DNA from: X23 sp050251575 | GTDB lineage: Bacteria > Bacillota > Clostridia > SK-Y3 | DNA length: 9,887 nt | Reading direction: 5' to 3' | Assembly (NCBI GenBank): GCA_050251575.1 | Contig: JBFWMP010000106.1 | Location: forward strand, 1-9,887 | Part shown: piece by piece, positions 6,339 through 9,887 of the stretch | How the letters are laid out: each line of letters starts with the position of its first letter | Numbering within the stretch: the first letter of the stretch is position 1 | Position numbers and translations under genes: made by a program | The notes under the pieces: model-generated | The model's input: the letters and a program-made list of their open reading frames with translations, nothing else | Told to the model about the DNA's origin: nothing | Database searches by the model: none

Positions 6339-6860
6339 ATGGATAAAGAAGCAGAATTACTTGAATATATAGCAAAAGATCAAGCAATATCTCAGCGAGA
6401 GCTATCCAGTAAGACAGGTCTCTCGCTAGGGAACATCAATCTGTTGATTAAAAAGCTGGTAAAGAAGGGCTTAATCAAAATTGAGAAGCTAAAGCCAAAT
6501 TCTTTTCGATACATTCTTACAGCCAAAGGTTTAGCAGAGAAATCGAAAAGAACCTATAATTATATTATACATTCAGTACAATTTATTTTAAAAGTAAAAC
6601 AAGTACTATTAGATATTTTAAAACTATATATAGACGAAAAGCATTATCAGGTGTATTTATATGGGGGTCAAGACGAAGTATGTGAGATAATAGCAGAAAC
6701 TATAAAAGAAAAGCACTACTCACAAATAGACCATATACAAAATCTGGAACAAAAAATTATAGAGTCTGAACAAGCAGTTATTATTGTCTGGGATTGCAGC
6801 TATGAAGCAGAAGTAATCCAAAAGGGGTATCAATACATAAATATTTTATCTTATATATAA
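6339..6860 (+). CDS. Winged-helix (MarR-like) transcriptional regulator with alpha/beta C-terminal domain
   Basis: This is a 173-residue cytosolic DNA-binding protein. Residues 1-70 form a winged helix: a first helix (EAELLEYIAKD), a helix-turn-helix (ISQRELSSKTGLSLGNINLL, 17-36), a KKGLIKIEK strand and a wing ending in YILTAKGLAEK. This resembles the short MarR-like regulators found in extracellular polysaccharide clusters. A helical linker (about 70-100) leads to a second part with a strand (QVYLYGG, 104-110), a helix (DEVCEIIAETIKE), then AVIIVWDCSYE (146-156) and a final strand. That order suggests a Rossmann-like sensor half, though the glycine loop is incomplete. It sits between the Wzz and ligase genes, which points to control of glycan synthesis. 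The target sites and any bound ligand are unknown. The ORF is complete and stands between repeat-filled gaps. Confidence 0.8.
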   Translation: MDKEAELLEYIAKDQAISQRELSSKTGLSLGNINLLIKKLVKKGLIKIEKLKPNSFRYILTAKGLAEKSKRTYNYIIHSVQFILKVKQVLLDILKLYIDEKHYQVYLYGGQDEVCEIIAETIKEKHYSQIDHIQNLEQKIIESEQAVIIVWDCSYEAEVIQKGYQYINILSYI

Positions 6861-6927
6861 AGAGTTGTGATAAAGTCTAATGTTGCACAAAGGGGAAACC
6901 TGACAGGGGAACTGGTCCACTGAAGAG

Positions 6928-7004
6928 GAAATCGGACTTGGGGACTGGTCTGCTGTCAGGCCTGGTTTTTGGCCGGACTGCGGCCCTGTCCCCATGTCAG
7001 ATTC
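6928..7004 (+). repeat. Family A hairpin repeat, copy A4
   Basis: This 77-bp copy is closest to A3. It shares the preceding GAAGAG, the left arm start GAAATCGGAC, both central blocks, and the GGCC inner stem around TTTTT. The right outer arm (GTCAGATTC) differs from A3 (GTCCGATTTTC), leaving the outer stem less perfect. Confidence 0.9.
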
Positions 7005-7018
7005 GAACAATCACAGGA

Positions 7019-7045
7019 TGTCATTCTGAGTGAAGCGAAGAATCT
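7019..7045 (+). repeat. Family B repeat, copy B4
   Basis: The copy begins TGTCATTCTGAGTGAAGCGA and ends GAAGAATCT, close to B1. It starts 15 bp after the end of A4, so the A and B elements again occur as neighbours. Confidence 0.85.
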
Positions 7046-7082
7046 TATCACACGTAAAATATAACAAAAGTGGGGAATCTCA

Positions 7083-9887
7083 ATGCCGAAACTAGTAAAA
7101 AGCACAACAAATACTAATATAAAGTTTAATATTGTTGATGCATTAAGAATCATTATCTTAACAGGTTTATCCATACTAATTTTCTATCCACCTTATGCAA
7201 GGGGTCTCTTTTTTGACAAAGAATTATTACCCTTTCATATTATGTCATTTTCTTTATTTTTAATATTTTGCATATATAAGATCTTAAGTAAAGATTATGC
7301 AATATTTAAAACACCTCTTGACTATGCAGCAGCAGGAATGGTGCTAGTTTATTTATTGCCAATCATGTTTACTCAAGTGGCGAATTTGCGTACAGCAATA
7401 GGAGAATTGTTGAAATACTGTAATTATTTTATTATGTACCTGATGATTCGGGATACAATCAGAAGTAAAAAGCAGTTGTATATGATTTTGAATGTCATCA
7501 TCTTTAGTGCTCTTGGAATGGCTTTGATTGCTATTGATGGTGCTGCAGGAGAAAAGATATCAAGAATCATAGAGCAGATAGTAAATACTATACCGGGCAT
7601 AGATTATAAAATATTTGGTACTTATACGAATAGCAGGATGAGTTCTATGCTACAGTATGCTAATGCATTAGCATCCTACTTATTGGCTGCATTTATTCTT
7701 TCAACAGGATTAATCATTTATACCAGAAATAACATTTGGAAGCATGTATATGCGGGGGTATCCTTTGTATTCTTACTAACTTTTATTTTCACCTATTCCC
7801 GTGGCGCATGGCTGATGTTTCCTATTATTTATTTGATATTTCTAATATTGTTATGGGATGTATATGCCATAGTAGAAAGCATTCTCTATACTGGCGTAAT
7901 TGGCAGCATAAGCCTCGTAGCCATACCTCTATTAAATCGTTTTATTCAGGAAAAAGGTATATCAAGAATATGGTTGACCATATTCGGCGGTATGCTGGTA
8001 GCTTTCATAGGTTCATATTTGATGGGATTTATAACAGCCTATTTAAGAAAATTTAAGTGGAAACAATTATTGGTAGCCGGAGGAACATTGATTTTAGCAA
8101 TTATTATCGGCTGCGGAGTATTACTGGGAATTGCACTAAATGTAGAAAAACCGATACAATTGATCCATGAAGCTAACGAAAAAAATAGCACGAAAGCCGT
8201 TAGTAAAGTAATTGATAATATTCTGTCGAATAATGAATACACTCTCAGATATGATGCGGAGTATGCATCCGGTAAAGAAAATGAATGGGCTTATAGAATT
8301 ACCGTAGCCAGTGTCAATGCAGAAAACAAGATTGAAAACATCATTGAAACTACCAACATTGATCTAGACAATAGTCAGGAACTATCTTTTAAAACACTGG
8401 ATAATACCGAAAAAATCAGAATTACTATAGCAAATTATTATACAAATACGAATGTAACTTTCAGTAACTCTATGCTTGTTAACAATACAGATAATAAACA
8501 AAATAAAATTATTTTCAAATATAAATACATCCCTGATAGTATTGTAAGCAGGTTTGATAATATAAACTTGGAAGAAAATAGTGCATCTGCCAGATTTGCA
8601 TTCTATAAAGATGCTTTGAAAATAATTAAGGATCATCCTTTATTCGGTGCCGGGGGCGGAGGATGGGCATCATTATACTTCATGTATCAATCTTATCTGT
8701 ATTGGTCGACGCAAGCACATAACTACTTCATGCAGGTATGGATAGAGACAGGAACATTAGGTTTGCTCGCATTGGGTGCTTTTATTACAATGATATTATA
8801 TACCGTTTTTCGGTTTAAAAAGGAACCTACCAATGCCAGTGAGAACAAGGTTCTTATGGCGATGTACATCACAGCAGTATTATCTCTATTAGGCCACAGT
8901 ATGATGGACTTTGATTTATCCTTGGCAGCTGTAAGCTTAATGCTATGGCAGTTAATCGCTTGTACTGCAAGCTTAAAGGATATTACTTATCATTCTGAGT
9001 CTGCTTCTGTCATCCTGAGCGGCAGCGAAGGATCTAAAAAGAAACATATTTACGAATTTGCCGGTTTATCAATACTATCAATAGCTGTTCTTGCTCTGAC
9101 TATCAGCTTGCAGGCTGGATATGCTAATGCACAATCTGCTATTGAAAAAGCGAATAATAATAATCTTCCTTATGCAGTAAAGGATTTTGAGAAAGCCATC
9201 CGCTTTGATCCTTTTACTGCCTCTTATAAAATGGATTTAGCACAGTTATATAATAGAATATCAGTAAAGAATAAAGATGGAAAAAATGAAATTACTGACA
9301 AAGAAAAGTTTGATAATGCTGAGATTCTTGCAGAAAAAGCGCTTAAGCAGGAACCTTTTAATTCTACATTATACGCTCATGCAGCATCTATCTATTTAGG
9401 AAGGGGAAAAACTGAAGAGGGATTACAGTATTTAGACAAGTCTATTCAAGTACAGCCTCTCAGAATACAAAATTATCAGCAAAAAGCCGATGTATATTTT
9501 CAATTAGGAATTATGTATCTGAATCAAAAGAAGTATGAAGAAGCAGAAAAGGAATTTGAAAAAATATTGGTTATTTCTACGGTGGTTAAGGGATTAAATC
9601 AAGAAATATTAAAACCTATCTCACTTACACCGGAAGTAATGGAATATATCGAAAGAGCAGACTATTTGGTGAAAAATTATAAAGAGCCTGATGGCATTAA
9701 AAAATTTAATACATTAGTATTCCATTCATATATGGATGCGGATACAAAAGATATAGGAGTACCTGATACTTGGGCTACATGGAAGCCTAAAGGTTCTGAT
9801 ATAAAAACTGAGGTTACGAAACAGAACACTCTCACATTATGGAATGGTGGAAAAGTAAGGGGTGGAGTAATAACGAGGAAGTTTATT
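7083..9887 (+). CDS. O-antigen ligase/Wzy_C family membrane protein with ectodomain insertion and TPR tail (3' end outside window)
   Basis: The frame is open for 935 codons with no stop before the edge. The N-terminal two thirds is polytopic, with TM helices from about residue 20. TYSRGAW (237-243) and HPLFGAGGGGW (518-528) followed by AHNYFMQVWIETGTLG (545-560) are the marks of the Wzy_C family, which polymerises lipid-linked glycan or transfers it to lipid or protein on the outer face. Between them, residues about 353-516 form a soluble, beta-rich insertion (EYTLRYDAEY onwards), larger than the usual loop. After a last TM (about 655-677) comes a TPR-like helical region (about 683-830). The end, from DIGVPDTWATWKP (890), looks like the start of a beta-sandwich. 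In Firmicutes such proteins can act as glycan-to-protein transferases; whether this one is a polymerase or a ligase is undecided. Confidence 0.9.
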   Translation, partial: MPKLVKSTTNTNIKFNIVDALRIIILTGLSILIFYPPYARGLFFDKELLPFHIMSFSLFLIFCIYKILSKDYAIFKTPLDYAAAGMVLVYLLPIMFTQVANLRTAIGELLKYCNYFIMYLMIRDTIRSKKQLYMILNVIIFSALGMALIAIDGAAGEKISRIIEQIVNTIPGIDYKIFGTYTNSRMSSMLQYANALASYLLAAFILSTGLIIYTRNNIWKHVYAGVSFVFLLTFIFTYSRGAWLMFPIIYLIFLILLWDVYAIVESILYTGVIGSISLVAIPLLNRFIQEKGISRIWLTIFGGMLVAFIGSYLMGFITAYLRKFKWKQLLVAGGTLILAIIIGCGVLLGIALNVEKPIQLIHEANEKNSTKAVSKVIDNILSNNEYTLRYDAEYASGKENEWAYRITVASVNAENKIENIIETTNIDLDNSQELSFKTLDNTEKIRITIANYYTNTNVTFSNSMLVNNTDNKQNKIIFKYKYIPDSIVSRFDNINLEENSASARFAFYKDALKIIKDHPLFGAGGGGWASLYFMYQSYLYWSTQAHNYFMQVWIETGTLGLLALGAFITMILYTVFRFKKEPTNASENKVLMAMYITAVLSLLGHSMMDFDLSLAAVSLMLWQLIACTASLKDITYHSESASVILSGSEGSKKKHIYEFAGLSILSIAVLALTISLQAGYANAQSAIEKANNNNLPYAVKDFEKAIRFDPFTASYKMDLAQLYNRISVKNKDGKNEITDKEKFDNAEILAEKALKQEPFNSTLYAHAASIYLGRGKTEEGLQYLDKSIQVQPLRIQNYQQKADVYFQLGIMYLNQKKYEEAEKEFEKILVISTVVKGLNQEILKPISLTPEVMEYIERADYLVKNYKEPDGIKKFNTLVFHSYMDADTKDIGVPDTWATWKPKGSDIKTEVTKQNTLTLWNGGKVRGGVITRKFI
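9008..9035 (+). repeat. Family B-like repeat inside the ligase coding sequence, copy B5
   Basis: TGTCATCCTGAGCGGCAGCG followed by AAGGATCT matches family B with one inserted base and a few changes. It is read in frame as SVILSGSEGS (residues 642-651), in a loop just before the last TM helix. A 10-base partial copy (TCATTCTGAG, 8990-8999) lies just upstream. The surrounding frame is intact. Confidence 0.75.

Larger units (their letters stand above)
6861..7082. other. Intergenic region between regulator and ligase
   Basis: This 222-bp gap holds a degenerate half-element (GACAGGGGAACTGGTCCACT, 6902-6921), repeat copies A4 and B4, and a short AT-rich leader. GGGG at 7072-7075 gives a ribosome binding site 7 bp before the ligase ATG. 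No convincing promoter was found. Confidence 0.65.

Noticed and set aside
2375..7045. CRISPR array as an explanation for the recurring repeats
   Set aside because: The copies are separated by whole genes, are palindromic over about 76 bp, and have no regular short spacers or cas genes.
7736..8056. Open frame of 106 codons within the ligase region
   Set aside because: It lies in another frame inside the continuous ligase reading frame, which carries clear Wzy_C motifs and TM helices.

Overview
The window is AT-rich, with genes preceded by strong G-rich ribosome binding sites, TTG as one likely start codon, and sigma-A type promoters. Together with the protein families present, this suggests a low-GC Firmicute, most likely a member of the Clostridia. 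The genus cannot be fixed from the sequence. Every supported gene lies on the + strand.

Layout. The left edge holds the 3' end of rlmH (23S rRNA methyltransferase), followed by a membrane chemoreceptor of the Cache-HAMP-MCP type. The rest looks like the front of an exopolysaccharide or cell-surface glycan locus. It comprises a PgcA-type phosphoglucomutase/phosphomannomutase (hexose-1-phosphate supply), a Wzz-type chain-length determinant without a kinase domain, a small winged-helix regulator with an alpha/beta C-terminal domain, and a very large O-antigen-ligase/Wzy_C membrane protein. The last has an extracytoplasmic insertion and a C-terminal TPR region, and it runs off the right edge still open after 935 codons. 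In a plausible working model, the mutase feeds nucleotide-sugar synthesis, Wzz sets polymer length, the Wzy_C protein polymerises glycan or transfers it to an acceptor, and the winged-helix protein controls the locus.

Intergenic DNA. The four successive gaps after the chemoreceptor each carry one copy of the same hairpin-forming repeat of about 76 bp (family A), all in the same orientation. Three of these gaps also carry copies of a second repeat (family B, of the TGTCATTCTGAG...GAAGAATCT type). One further B copy lies in frame inside the ligase coding sequence. The A copies show compensatory changes in the inner stem, and mismatches at fixed positions in the middle stem. This suggests a mobile or structural element maintained as a hairpin. 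It is the least explained signal in the window.

Regulatory sites. The best is a sigma-A promoter before the Wzz gene (TTGATA, 17 bp, TATAAT), followed by a perfect 15-bp inverted repeat in the predicted leader. A promoter and a start-site correction are proposed for the mutase, a TTG start is preferred for the chemoreceptor, and a perfect-stem terminator-like hairpin precedes the mutase.
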